Shown piece after piece: positions 10,401-23,462 of a DNA stretch of 64,000 nucleotides. Source of the DNA: Mya arenaria. Its lineage: Eukaryota; Mollusca; Bivalvia; Myida; Myidae. The DNA lies in the NCBI RefSeq assembly GCF_026914265.1, contig NC_069135.1, positions 1,629,001 to 1,693,000 on the forward strand, in the 5' to 3' direction. Each line of letters opens with the position of its first letter. Within the stretch, counting starts at the first letter, position 1. Position numbers and translations under genes: made by a program. The notes under the pieces were generated by a model. It did not search any database and was not told where the DNA came from. It saw only the letters and a program-made list of their open reading frames with translations.

Positions 10401-12540
10401 TGATAAGTTAATGTTGGTAAAAAGATGTGTTAATAAACAACACATGTAGCTACTAGTATATTTAGTGCCTTACCGTTGTTGATAGAAACACTTATGAGTC
10501 GATTAGTAAGCCAGATATAATTCATATATATGGCATGTACCTACATGCACGATCGAGGGGAAGGCAATAAACCAGCATTTTACTTATGGCTTTTCACAGT
10601 TGTTGCATTTACTTCGCAAAGAAAGCCAAGCCACTGTTTGGGGTTACACCTCGGGTCACTCCTTGCTCGGGGCATGCTCTTGTTAACTCTTATTTAGGAC
10701 GCAAATTATAAACCATTAACATTGTCAAACAGAGTTTGATTAGAAAATATAGTCGTTGAAAGAACTTTCTTAAATCATTTGTGCGTAACTGCGCCCATGC
10801 ATCGCTTGTGAGCGCACTGAATGAATACTTGCTACAAAAATAACAGCTGCATGTGATATTCCACGAATATTCTGCAGGTTGCAAAAAGTCAAAGCATTAG
10901 GTAAGGTGTTTAATCAAACGTTTGCACGAATTTTGAAGAGAAAAAAGCAATTCTGCTGACTCGAGTGTTGTCATGTATGCTCCGCCATGAGTGGACGCAC
11001 AAACATGCCTGGAAACAAAACAAAAATTATTATGTACCTGTATTTTGACGGTTCTGTGGATTATAACTGAAAACATTTTTATTGAAAGCAATCAAACATA
11101 TAAATATTATATAACATATTTGACTGTATAGTATTGACTGTTGTTCCGACGAGGAGCTTGCTTGTCTTCATTTAAAAACATTGATTGATCTTATAAATTA
11201 TGTAATAATCAAATACCAGGGCTTGGCCGTCAGTCAGTGTGCAAGTAAACAGAAGTTTCGGGTCATAACATCAATATTTGAATTCCAATACCGCTCCCTC
11301 CAGGAAGTGGATTTTTATATCATCTTCAAAAAAGGTAACACGAACCAAACGTCACCTAGCCGTCACCACAAGCTGCATTGATAGTTACTGTGGACTTTCC
11401 GGGAAAGTTAAGTGAATTAGGAAACATCAAATAATATATTTCACGGGTTAAAAGGTAACAGAGGCATCTGTAGTATCTTATTGTCTGTCGTGTCTCTTTT
11501 TCTGCCAGTTTCTGTAATTTCATATGTCAGTTCTCATTTCATCTCAACGTCCCTCATCTTCCCGTCTGCATGCATATCCTGTATTTAATTTGCTGCACGA
11601 TGAGCGTTATTTTAACATCCGATTCTCGGGCACGCATGCGCATTTCATATATTTACATCGGATAGAAGCGAGCTGTCTCTTATATCAAGGCAATAACAAC
11701 AACTTATTATCATTTATATTGTGTTTACAGTGTTTGAATCCCATACTTACCGAGGAAAATGTCACAAGATGCGTATTAATCACTTTCGTTTTTACCATTT
11801 TTCTCGATGACGCCGCACATACCCCATCAGTGACGCATCACTTTCCCCTCCCCAACCCGTTGTCATGTCAACTCGGCCCAATTACCTTTTCGGCCTGGTC
11901 CAAATCGGCCTAGTCATTTTCGGCCTACTTTGACTGGTGCCAGCGATGGCATCACAGAACTTGTGACGATGTACAAATGTATAAGTCTAATAAACTCTCT
12001 GTTCTGATCTGTTCATGAACAAGATTGTTGCTAAGCTACTTTTAGTACAGTGCTACTTTAATTGCATGGTCATAAAAGATTATGTATTGTCACGTGTCAT
12101 GGACAGAATGTCACTTCATATATTAGTGCCGCAACATCTCAAAATACAAGGGCCAGGGACGCAAAAATTGCATGTTACACCTAAAAAATATTGACGAAAT
12201 GAACCCCCTGCCACGCAACAACAAAAAATGAAAGAAAAATAAAAAAATTCTTAAACAGATGAAAATATATGTGTCTTAGTGCCTACTGTTCCACTGCGAT
12301 AGACAGTTAAAATGAGTGGCACAGTTTTAATTAGTTTTATACGCATATATACAAAATATACGTACGCACAGGTGTGTTCTTGTTTGCATGTGACACCCTC
12401 CCCAACCCCCGTTACAAAAAAATAAAAAAATAAAAAAATAGTTAAGTTGTCCTCCGGCTTCTGCAACGTTTATGAAGAGCATATTTGCGTAGGAAATTGA
12501 CGAGAAGACGATTACGAACAGTCAATTCGTTAAATTATTT
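10401..12540. other. Intergenic, no gene seen
   Basis: AT-rich sequence with no convincing exon or RNA gene. A short cluster of tcggcc words (tcggcccaattac, ttcggcctggtc, atcggcctagtc, ttcggcctac) lies at 11874-11930 and looks like the end of a transposon-type repeat. Confidence 0.5.
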
Positions 12541-12860
12541 TTCAAAAATGGCGGTACCTGTTGACAAGAAACAGAGACTGCAAACCATCATTAAAAAAGC
12601 CTGGACGGCATTTTAGAATGACTAAGTCCAGCCAAGCCCGGGTAAAAACCCCCGCTCTCTGGAGACAAACTGACGGTAAAAGCCCCCGCATCCAAGGGAC
12701 TCAAAGTAAGTCACATTCCCTGCTATATTTGGCGCGAATACAAAATCACCGCATTCACCCGGCACCGGGGCCACTGGGAAGGTAAAAATACGGCCCATTT
12801 CCCTGGCTATCCCTGGTATACCCCCGGACCTTGGGGGCCGTGGTTACAATTGACTGGTGC
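12541..12860. repeat. GC-rich block, probably part of an interspersed repeat
   Basis: Much more GC-rich than its surroundings. Similar phrases recur inside it: gggtaaaaacccccgctctc and ggtaaaagcccccgcatcc. A 22-codon frame starts with ATG at 12549 but is short and unsupported. The phrase gactggtgc occurs here (12852) and at 11930. I cannot name the family. Confidence 0.35.
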
Positions 12861-15299
12861 AAAAGAACACGTTTGAAACAATGTCCATTATTCGATATGG
12901 AAAGGTAATAAGCCCTAAATAACACTTTAAAATTTTCTATCTAAAGCACCATTGTACCAAAGTACCGTATTAAACTACTGCCATCCATTTTGTCAGCCGA
13001 ATACAACAAAATGTGTTGATGGCATTTGGTTAATGCTTTCATGCTGTATAAATGCAGAATGCCATGCAAGCAAATCCATAAATCACGCTAGTTTTTTTAT
13101 AACTCACAAAACTTTTGAGGTACTTACATGAAACTTTGTAATAAGTTATTGCAAAATACAAGGTACATATGAGTAGCAAGGTCGGCAACTCTGTTTGAAA
13201 TGACTGGTGAGATTTATACCCCTTATTGACTAAAATAAACCCACAGCAAGAGACCAGTGTTGGTACCTGCTTACAATATTTTTGTTAAATAATTGAAAAA
13301 AGTACACTTGATTGGTAAAAGAATCCTGTTAGGAGGCTGAGTTGGTTTTCACTTAAGATCCCTAAGATATGATTTTAATGAAAACTTATAAAAATAATAA
13401 CCACTCTTAAACTTGTGGCCTCATTTAAAGGCAATTACTGTAAAAGAATGTTTTAATAAATATGGCCCTATACTATTGTAATGTGTTGACAAACCTTTTT
13501 GACTACCTGAAATGCGACAGCTTTTAAAGCTTTGAGTCTTTGGCATGGAAATATGACTTAACTGCCAGTTTTCGCAGAATGTGCTTTACTTGGACCTATA
13601 AAAAGTTATATAGTCTATGTCTCAAGGAGAGGCTCCAGGATTTGACATCAGTGGTGACGTAACCTTTATACTTTGGCTCCTCCCTCAAAACCTGGTTTGA
13701 AATGTTGGCAGGGATATTTTGTAGTATGAGCACACTGACTGCACCATAACTCTTGAACATTTTGATGTAGTCCCAATTAACTTAATTTCTAGGGGTCCTT
13801 TACAAGTAGCTGACAAATTTTGGTCATTAGGTCAAAGGTCTTGGTCACAGTAATAACTGCATTATAAAGCCTGACAGTCCAACAAACTCCAGAGTAGTTT
13901 AACATATGAATAATAAATATCATTGGTAGGTTGCCCTTGATCAATAAATGACCATTGTTGGTCATTTGGAATATAAGGCTAAATATCAAGATCATAATCA
14001 GACCTTTGATCTTAGGAAGACCAGATCTTTGGCGTTTACCCAGTGCCATTAAACCGGATTAATGTTTAAACTTTTTGTTACTGAGCTTGTTTCTGTAGTT
14101 TTTCACAAAAGTATCAACAGTACCTTGTGTAGTGAAAAATCATTTTAGCCCAATTACAGTTTTATCTAGGACCAATTAACTTAAATGGAAGGTTGACCTT
14201 GACCAAAATAGATGATCCAATTGTTATTTTGAGTCTAGGTTTACTGTTAAAGGTTACAGTCGCTCATCAGTGACATAGAGACTGATGAACTGCAATTTCA
14301 GACCCCATGTCGTTTTCAACGCATTCCCACAAGCGTGGCAAACAAATGACATCACTGAAACAGACACTGTCATTCATTTATTAAGCGCCACTTGATTTAC
14401 TTCGCAAAATATATTACACAAATTGTAGTTTGTTAAAAGAATATCATCTGTAAAGGCATTTTCATAAAAAAATACGTCTCGTGCAAACAAACGCTTATTA
14501 AAATCTTAAAAGATGGCTTATGATCATAATAATAATTAAATATAAGTTCAAAAATCTTACAGCAATAGTTATGGATTTAGAAAGAATAAAAAGTTTTAAA
14601 AGCTTTCGACATATCATATCAGATAACTCATTATTATTATATAAGATACATACGTGCGTTTGTCATTTTCGGTAGACTACGTACGTTTGCCTTATGAAAA
14701 TGCCAACGTGCGTTTGCCAAATTTAAATACTTCAGAAAATGCATTTGTTTGTACGAATTGCATCGCACAAACTATTCATAAAACAAATAAAAGCCATTAT
14801 TGAACAACTGAAAGTCAAAACAATTGAAAAAATGTGGCAATTTATCTTAATATGTGACATTTTAACACTACCTATGTGCATTTGCATTCATGGACACAAT
14901 TTGTATTGAAGTGTTCTCGGAAACTATGCAGACATGAATGGTGACCAATACACCGATCGAAAGACAAAACAATGTATTCTTTTTTGCGCTATGTCATTTG
15001 AACGAACTCTCGCGTATAACAAAATATCGATAAGAAACTTACCTTGATTGACGTGATTCCTCACTCTGTTATCACAGCTATCACTTTCAAACTTTGGAAT
15101 AAATGTTAACTATCAAATGTAATGTATGAAATAAATTAACCCTAAAAGGATAAAATCAGACGAGCGTTCAGCACCCACAAGCGGTGCTCTTGTTATTATT
15201 CTGCCTTTGAAATTGATGAAACTGGTTGTTACTTGTTTCAAAAAGACTAGATTATAAAAAGGGCATGTAAAAATATAAGGTTTGCAGTAGGTCACATTC
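12861..15299. repeat. Diffuse mollusc-type interspersed repeat, no gene
   Basis: Contains phrases such as ggtcattaggtcaaaggtct and gaccaattaacttaaatgg that I associate with very common non-coding repeats of molluscs; this is memory, not a search. A hairpin-plus-tail motif ends near 15194. No coding signal was seen. Confidence 0.4.
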
Positions 15300-15866
15300 A
15301 ACCTTTCATAACATGTAGGCAAACTTATGGAAAGTGATAAAATTAGTTATAATCGGTTCCGAGTGAACAATGATATATGAAAAGGATAAAGATATTAATT
15401 TAGATCATACAAGTGTTCTTTTTTAGAATTGGCGGGCACCTAGTCGAGACTGCACTAACTCGCATAAAACGCATGACGGGGCGCTCTTGGGCGCAGGTGT
15501 AAATGAACTGATTTTATCCAATGTCAAACTGCTGTTTTTCTTGTGGGAATTTGAGGTCGCTTCTATACATTTTATTATACCATTTTAAACATCGTGTGCC
15601 CTTATACCTCGCGGTCAATGAAAAGTCAGCAAAATGTAAAACAATTTATATATACAGCGAAGGGCATATTTTAATTTTTTATACATGAACATGAGCAGAA
15701 TTGTTATTATATAGCGTGGTAGTTTGAAGGACATTTAATGTCCATTACGCAATATCGTGGGGATCCGTGCAAATCGTTGTTTTTGCAAATTGCCATTTGT
15801 GAATGTGCTGCATGTATTTCAGTACACATTTAAACTCCAGCAAAACGTTTGTCTTTAGTTTACACT

Positions 15867-16320
15867 ATGGGACGTTTGAGCGACGCACAACGTCATGAAG
15901 CCATTGGTATGGTAGCCGGTAGTAGTGCAAGGAAATCTGACGGCCCAGCGGTATGTCGACGACATCCTAGAACCATGCGTGGTGCCTCTCGTACAAGATC
16001 ACCATGATGTTACCATTTTCCAACAGGACTACGCACGGCCACTATCAGCCAGACTCACTACTGACTTTATGACACGTCAGATCATCAATGTTTTGCCCTG
16101 GCCTGCCTTCTCTCCGGACTTGAGTCCCATTGAGCATCTTTGGGACCAGCTTGGACGTCGGGTATACTGTGTACGCCACGTCATCAACAAGGCCGAGCTT
16201 GTGCAGGCGCTTCGGGAGGAGTGGAATACCATCCCCCAGTACCGCACACAACGTCTCATTCGTAGTATGAGACGCAGGTGCCAATCTGTTCTGGATGCTA
16301 ATTGCAGGCATATAAGATAA
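15867..16320 (+). pseudogene. Tc1/mariner DD34E transposase, internally deleted
   Basis: A start-like MGRLSDAQRHEAIGMVAG (helix-turn-helix entry, 15867 onward) runs directly into the C-terminal catalytic half of a Tc1-type transposase (frame 15925-16320). The visible acid D in FQQDYARP and the E in SPIEHLWDQLGRRV are separated by 34 residues, so this is DD34E type. The DNA-binding region and the first catalytic D are missing, lost by a deletion near 15925. The C-terminal frame runs to a stop at 16318-16320. I did not find clear terminal inverted repeats. It would not be an active transposase. Confidence 0.88.
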
Positions 16321-19000
16321 TGAGATTGTGAATTTCAATTTTTTACCCCTGTCAGCTTAGGTGGCACAATACTCGTCAAATTACCCACAAATCGTTTGGC
16401 AAGTGATATATTTCAGAATAGCCTTAAATTCATTTTTTTCCAGGTTTTCTAATTGAACTTCAAATCAACGTCAAATGATGATAAGAATATTCCCTGGTGC
16501 GTTTTCATAGACCGCGAGTATATTTGGCTAGAGATGACATGCTACGCTAAGAAATGGAGTTTGAAACATAACAGTTGTATGCAATCATGAATTTAGGAAA
16601 CGTTTAACAGTGTATTTTGTGTGTGTTTTTTTTTTTTATTTGTTTCTTTGCCATAAATGTTATTGAAACACACAATACCACCGTACTGCAGCAATGAAAC
16701 GGTGAACATATTCGCCGACATTCAATTTTACGGAATAAATGGAATTTGTTGTTGGCCATTCGACATTGGATTGTTTTGTCAACAGCATGGGCAAATGTGT
16801 TTGACAATTTATCGATTGGCAGTAAGCCAGTAATGTTTTCTGTAAAGAATTTTTCACATTTTCTTTAGAAAGCTCCCAAATTAGCATGAAGCACAGGAAC
16901 AAGCAAAACAATCACAGTTTCTGCGATCATGATTTTAGATAGATTTAAGTCGACCGTTCAACTTTTTTTGTTTTACCCAAACTGGTGGAATATAAGCGTG
17001 TACGTATTGCTTTCGAAATGACATATGTTTATGAAAAGGGTAAAGAATGATATTTAAAACAAAACATTTGTATTTGATTGTGAATTTAGAAAAAGTTTTT
17101 ACCGTGGAAACCTTAATTATGTTTGTTTTAAATTCGTTGTTGATTATTCTGAATTTAAAGACTTGGTCATGTTAGCGATCATCACATATAAAATTTGTTA
17201 CCGGTGAATAGGTATTAGAATGTGTTTTTTAACATATGAAGAATGCATTGTTTTGATAATGTGTCGACTTTGCGAGAACTGACAAATGTATTTTGAAACT
17301 TAACAATTGTATGCAGTCATTATTAGGAAAGCGTTTACAAGTTTTGTTGTTTTTGTGGATTTCAACACATCCTCGTACTGCAACATAACAGTGACACAGT
17401 GGCCTCTTTCGCCACAATTTAACGTTTCTGCCTTGGTTGCCTACGGAACAATTTGATTACAGATTTATTTCCTGCAAATACTTTTTGTCACATTTTCTGG
17501 TTCAATTCCCAAAATGACATAAAGCACAGGAACATACAAAACTCGTAGTTTGAAAATGTAAGGAAAGTGATTAAAATGTATTTTACTGCTTTGATTGTAT
17601 GTGTTTGTATTTCTTTGAGATAAATGGTATTAACACCGGAAAATATTTCAACACAACACCAACGTACTGTAATATAATGGTATCACGGTGGCCATATTCG
17701 CCGCCATTTAATTTTACGGAATTGGTTGGTCATTCGATATTTAATTGTTTTGTAAACCTCATGCAATTTTTCTTTGAAAACTGATTGATTTAGGATTGAA
17801 GTAAGCCACATTGATAAGTCATTTTTATGAAAAGAAATTAATTGGCACATAGTGTGGTGTAAGTTTTCATAATGGCATGAAGCGCAGAAAACAAACAAAC
17901 ACCGTGTATGCCTTCATATTTTTTAAAATAATTTAATCCTTGTGTTTTTTTGTTTTCTCAAACTGGCGTTTAAACGGTAAACAATAACACACTATCTCCG
18001 TACGTGACTATATTCACCACCATAAAACTTGCCTGAACAATTGTTATTCAGTGTTGGTGTTTCTTTCGTGGAATGTTATTTACCGTACGCAAAACTATAT
18101 GCTTTGAAAATGTGAATTTGGTTGGCCAGCCCTACATTAAATGTAAAACAAATGTACGAAAAGGGGTAGAAATTTGTTTATTTCTTTCAAAATGACTTCG
18201 TTAATGAAAATGGTAAGGTTTGATGTTTGACACAAAACAGTTGTAATAGATCATGAGTTTAGAAAAGTTGTAACACTGACAACCTTGTTTGAATTTGTTG
18301 TTTGTGTTTGGTAAGAGAATGGTTGGCCATGTTAGTGACCATCACATATGAAATGTGTTTCTGGTGAATCGCTATTAGAACGTTTTGCCATTTCAGCGAC
18401 CACCACGCGTCGAATTTGCTGTTGGTAAATGTAAAATTATGTATTGATCAAGTTTGCAGTTGCTACCATCCAACCTTTCATAAGATGTAGGAAAACGTAT
18501 ATCAAAATAATTTGTTATTGTTCAAAAAATATTTGTTTAGGTCAAACGACTGATATTGTATTGGAGTGGCAGGCACGTACAGTAGAGATGGCACAAAATC
18601 GCAAATATAATGCATTCTAGCACACCGGATAGGCATTTCCGGTGATTTCAGCCGTGCTGGAAAACTCCATCTGGCATCCCCCATGCCAGATGAGTCACGC
18701 GCTGTGACGTAATACTTTCAATTTCTTTTATTTAAAACTTTTTGTAACCATAGTAATGAGATTTCAATAGATGAGTTCCATTAACATTAACTTTACAAAA
18801 TATTCCTTAAAACAAAACAAAATAAGCCTTAAAAGACGTGATAGCGAAGGAACTTATTGACGTATGCAGTGAATACAAATTACTGCACGTCATGACGCCA
18901 GTAAACATCATCGCACGCGCTTTTTGGTGAAATGTACAAAAACGCGCTTTCTTATGTATTTTCTTCACAAAAAAATGTAATTTAAGGTATGCTAGAAAAA

Positions 19001-19147
19001 ATATCTATCATGTGTGTCCGTTCTGGATCGAAAAATCCGACCCCGGGCACGCTGCGTAATCGGTAACTCGGCAAGCCTCGTTACCTGGCAACGCAGGTGC
19101 CCTCGGGTCGGATTTTTCGATCCGGAACGGGAACACATGACAGATAT
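19001..19147. repeat. Foldback palindrome 1 (about 147 bp)
   Basis: Left arm atatctatcatgtgtgtccg onward pairs with the right arm ending ggaacacatgacagatat. Inner arms gatcgaaaaatccgacccc and gggtcggatttttcgatc pair almost perfectly. The centre is ggtaactcggcaagcctcgt followed by tacc. It is GC-rich inside AT-rich DNA and has the same centre as the palindrome at 20568-20672. Confidence 0.93.
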
Positions 19148-19309
19148 TATCATTACAGGATGCTCGTTGGCTTATATATAAAAACTATTTTTGTCCAACG
19201 TCAAACTGGCATTCAAACGAAAAACAATAATACTGTATCTCCAAACGTGACTGTATTCGCCACCATTAAGCTTACCTGACCAAATGTTGTTTAGTGTTTG
19301 TACTTGGTC

Positions 19310-19985
19310 ATTGTAAGGTTTTTAGCTATACTGGCCAAAGGTCAAAAGAGCTTATGCGATGGTAATGTGTACGTAGTATGTGCATCCGTGCGTCTGTAAA
19401 CAATTGCTTGTGAACTCGATACAGTCGTCAGTTTTGATTGTATTTCGATGAAACTTGTACAGTATTGATATATCCATTAGAGTTCAGCTCCTTTCAAAAA
19501 CCAGCCAGATCCGCCAATGCATGCCTAGATGATGGGCCTTGAAAGTTAAAAAAAAATGATATTTTTTGCTAACCTAGTTAAACCAGGTCTGCATGAGCGA
19601 ATTCTATTTTCGGCCAAGTTTACATGTGAAGTCAAGTCTAGGATTAAAGGGAGACAAGTTGCTTTTTGGTTCTGCAGTTGATTTGGTGAATTACTCTGCC
19701 TTGTTTTTGTTGAAAGCCCAAAGGCCATTTTTTAGCTCTTAAGTGTCTGTAGTTCGTGCATTCATCTTAACAAAATTGGTTGTGAATGTTTGTTCAAATT
19801 ATGTTCCTCGGGTCATTACTGGCCAATCCCTCGGTTCACAGGTTTGGTAAACTTAAATTGGGAAATGTTTGAAAATCTTTTGTGTGTTCGCGCATCCATC
19901 TCAGCACAATTGCTTGTGAAAGTTTGTTCAAATTATGTCCCTGTGGTCATTATTGGCCATCCCCCAGGGTTCACAGGTTTGGTAT
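19310..19985 (+). repeat. Mollusc-type interspersed repeat
   Basis: Begins tttttagctatactggccaa and continues agagcttatgcgatggtaat and caattgcttgtgaactcgat; two further partial units follow (near 19740 and 19880) with caaaattggttgtgaatgtt and cacaattgcttgtgaaagtt. I recall very similar sequence as highly repeated in bivalves. Non-coding. Confidence 0.6.
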
Positions 19986-20106
19986 ACAGTCGAACCTCGC
20001 TATGTCGACGTCGGATAAGTCGACTTTCCGGTTATGTCGACTTTTTTCCCCGGTCCCGAATGTATTCCTTCTTATTCTTTATAAAATAAATCTGTTTGTG
20101 TCGATT

Positions 20107-20547
20107 TTTTTTTCTCCCACCTCAGATAAGTAGATCCAATAATTAAACCATGCTAGATATTCTTATCTTGCCCACGGGCGAAGATAAAATGCCCGTATGG
20201 AACTCCTTTTACCACATGGTAATTACCTCCCTTGTTGAAGACTGTCGTCAGTAGCATCAAGGAAATCTTGTCTTATGGTAATATTTAGAACGCTAATTAA
20301 TTATTTCTCGCTTCAAATGTCACCATAAAACAGTTTCCAGGCACCATTCAAGAAATAATGCTTCATTCTCCTTAGAACTATTTAAAAAGACCGATTTGAC
20401 TATTAACATTAACTGGATCACTGCGCGTATATCCATGACAACCACGTGCTATCGCATATCCATACGCAATTATTTTCACTAAGCAAAAGAGTTCCGGCAA
20501 AAAATATATTTTTACTTAATTTTGTTTAACTGAGGTGGGAGAAAAAG
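20107..20547. mobile_element. Nested MITE-like element, about 440 bp
   Basis: Terminal inverted repeats ttttttctcccacctcag (20107-20124) and ctgaggtgggagaaaaag (20530-20547). No coding capacity. A short palindrome ttatcttgccc / gggcgaagataa lies at about 20163-20187 inside it. Confidence 0.75.
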
Positions 20548-20567
20548 TATCTACCATAGCCGCTCGT

Positions 20568-20672
20568 ATAAGATAGGTTCATCCCGACCCTCGCGCAGGG
20601 TGTTTTGCGGAAACTCGGTAAACCTCGTTTCCGCAAAACACCCTACGCTCGGGTCGGAATGAACCCATCTTA
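20568..20672. repeat. Foldback palindrome 2 (about 105 bp)
   Basis: Left arm taagataggttcatcccgac pairs with the right arm gtcggaatgaacccatctta; inner arms cagggtgttttgcggaaac and gtttccgcaaaacaccct pair perfectly. The centre gaaactcggtaaacctcgtt followed by tc matches the centre of the palindrome at 19001-19147 while the arms differ. Confidence 0.95.
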
Positions 20673-22599
20673 CACTCTCGACCATGGAAGATACTTATAA
20701 TCTCGACTTTTTCGCTATGTCGACCTCGTTTTTCAGTCCCAGTGGTCGAATTTCACACATTTCCTATGTTCTTTATGTCGAACTGTAGATCGAGACGTAG
20801 GTGTGAAAATATTCATGACGGTTTGCGGCATGTCGCAAAATACCGTGCATATGGATAATCATACTGATTTAGATGAAACGAATATTATTGTATCGAAGTG
20901 GCGGCAAAAATGCGCTACTGAGCGCAATCAGGTATAAAGAACTAGTTTTATGTAAGGTCACATGACAGTTTTTATAATTGAGATGTCATTAGACGCTTAA
21001 ATAAAAATAAAAAATAAAAAACATTAAACGTACCGTTTTTAACATTGTGTGCACTTATACTCGTATATGGGGAGAAATGGCATGTAACGCTATGAAATTT
21101 TGTTTAAAACAACAATTGTATGCAATCATGCATTTGGAAATGTTTAACACTGCTATTTTTTATTTTTTTGCTATTATTTATTTTTTTGTATTTCACTGCG
21201 ATAAATGGTATTTGAACCGGAAATATTACATCACATATTAACGTAGTGAGCCCGGTGACCACAATCGTTTAATTTTACGGAACAAATGAAATTTGTTGGT
21301 CTTTGGACATTGGATTGTTTTGTAAACCACATGCACAATTCTATTACGTCATACTATTTCCGCAATCAAATGAGAGATGTGCAGAGACCGTATAATAATC
21401 AATCAGTGCGCAGTTGTAACTCGTACAGTGAAGACTATTCACTGAGTAACACTCGACCGTGACGGAGTTTGCTTCGTCTATATACGATTATTCACGTTTT
21501 GAAATATATATACATTATTGATTTCAGGAGATTGGTTCAAGTACCCGTTGTACTTCAGTATCCAGGTGGATTAGTTTGGCGGGACACTAGTAACTTGATT
21601 TCCTCGTGTTTTTGTTGGTTATATGGGGAAAACTATTCTGTTTTCGTCACTCGAGGTTTTGTATTTGGTGACATTAGAAGGTATTTTACGATGTCTGAAA
21701 GTGAAGATATAAATTTGATCATATTTTCCGCCCATCCCATCCCTATTTCCAGGTCGAATTTGCTGTATTATGTGTTCTATTAATATGTATATTTATTTCA
21801 TTTACAGAGTTCCACTGTGAGTGTCTTACATAAGTTAGTAACTTATTTGTTACGTTTATGATTTGAGATTCACCGTATATTCAGTTTCGTCCCAGTTGCT
21901 TCATGATGTTTTCCAAGATTCCGTTAAAGTTGTTGCTGTCTCTAAAGGCGACGTGGCCACGATTGACCAAGGTTACGATCCAGATGTGCATAGACGCTAT
22001 TACCAATCCTCCAGCATCCGAATACTGTCTTTTGCTGTGTACATGTTCACCAAATACATTGCCAATTCCTAAACTGTTTGTGTTGTTGTATTTTGAGATT
22101 AGTGAATAATTAGTTTACTCACGTATTGGGTGAGTAAGTATTCTTAGGAATACGGTTGTACTTCTATTTTTGAAACTATTTAGGTAGCTTCTTTTTTATT
22201 AAAGGATTCAAGTTTAAAGTAACAAGATACAAGTAATATATAATTAATATTCGTATTAGTTTAATTTTGTTCTGTTCGCAAAGTAATTTAACACGTGTTG
22301 TTAAATTTTACGACATTGCCGAAAATGTATCCCCTCGTGTTTAAATGCCGACATAGAAGTCCAACTTTCGAAGAATGCCACGGCTTCGGCCGCTTCTAGT
22401 GGAAAGAAAACGTCGACAATGTCGACGAAGATTCCACATGAAAAACGGGGCTCTTCAACTATTCAAAGTAGCTAAAAACCGTCTCATAAAGACTGTAATG
22501 GCGGGAAAATGAACTAGGTACTTGAGATACTACGAGTACTCCACTCAAATGTGAACGCACAAAATGCCCGTCATGATAAGCAAGAGAAGTGTAGAAATG

Positions 22600-23440
22600 A
22601 TTATGAATTTCGAGTGTCCCGATGAGGGTCAACATGGCATTGATGTTCCGTATGAATGAGATAAATTTGAGGGACTATTTCAGTGTGAATCCTTCGGGGA
22701 AAGTTTCACTGACACAACTCAGAATCAGTCAAAATCTATGTTCAAGAAACTGTTTGACAAGTTCCAGCAAAGTGAAGTAGTTGCGGACGTACATTCAGAT
22801 TAAGCAAATCTAGTAAACAGTTCATTCAGAAATGGTTTGTCGGAGGAAAATCTAGAAGAAATTCTTAAACAGATACACAGACCGCAAAATTGTGACTCTC
22901 TTGTAATGACCCGGGTCAACCAAGGTATCTTGCGCTTGCTTAAAAGTTTCACAAAGGCAGAAGATTATAGGTTAAGTTCACTTCAAGGTATTCTTTTGAA
23001 GGTATCGGTGAATGTTGTAAAGCTTGTGTAACAGCTGGGAACAGCTGAAAGTGAAACGGACTGAGCATATTGAATTAGGCACCACAGCCATTGCTCTCCT
23101 TGGCCACGCTAACAAAATGATAAATTCAAAGAGAAAAGAACTTCACAAAGCAGACTTGGACTATAAGTACCACTATTTGACTTCGGCATCTTTGCTCTAC
23201 ACTGATTTACTGTACGGCAATGACAATGAAGTAAATAATAACGTCAGAGAAATCAATAACATGAACTGAATTGGTAAAGCGACAGGCCGTGGTGGAGGTC
23301 CGGTGAGAGGACGGGGCCGAAGAGGTTTTTACCCATACAGTTAATGAAGCCGAGGCTTCCGCGGTCGTAGTCGTGGTGGTTTTCCAGTCCGCACAGAATC
23401 CCCATCCACGACAAGAAACGGCAGATTTCCACAGAAGAAG
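22600..23440 (+). pseudogene. DIRS gag-like region, broken
   Basis: A frame at 22837-23031 encodes SEENLEEILKQIHRPQNCDS and then a TRVNQGILRLL stretch, which resembles the P-x-N-C...K-V-N pattern of DIRS gag proteins as I remember them. Further broken frames follow, with a basic glycine/arginine-rich stretch near 23290-23400. The assignment rests mainly on position upstream of the RT. Confidence 0.55.
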
Positions 23441-23462
23441 TAGATCAGGTCAGTACCTTTCG

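Larger units (their letters stand above)
19986..20789. mobile_element. pogo/Tigger-like non-autonomous element with nested insertions
   Basis: The left end acagtcgaacctcgctatgt and the inverted right end tatgtcgaactgta have the look of pogo/Tigger termini next to TA. Inner ends carry repeated tatgtcgac words (19998, 20033, 20716). The interior is not transposase. It holds a second inverted-repeat element (20107-20547) and a foldback palindrome (20568-20672). The ends are imperfect, so the family call is tentative. Confidence 0.6.
15300..21342. repeat. Composite dispersed repeat, several diverged copies
   Basis: Non-coding words recur in the same order. Word A, gatcatgaatttagaaa: near 16585, 17070, 18254, 21124. 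Word B, ataaatggtattgaaaccgg: near 16651, 17620, 21200. Word C, catattcgccgccatttaat: near 16707, 17692, 21262. Word D, gaagtggcgggcacctagtc: near 15428, 18563, 20895. The order and spacing show several copies of a unit of 1 kb or more, old and indel-ridden. The Tc1 relic, the foldback palindromes and the Tigger-like element sit inside it, and the DIRS element interrupts its last copy. Confidence 0.75.

Noticed and set aside
11524..11913. 129-codon open frame
   Set aside because: Composition is not protein-like, there are no domains, and the end runs into a tcggcc repeat cluster.
12549..12617. Short frame MAVPVDKKQRLQTIIKKAWT then AF and stop
   Set aside because: Only 22 codons, inside a GC-rich repeat-like block, with no donor that would extend it.
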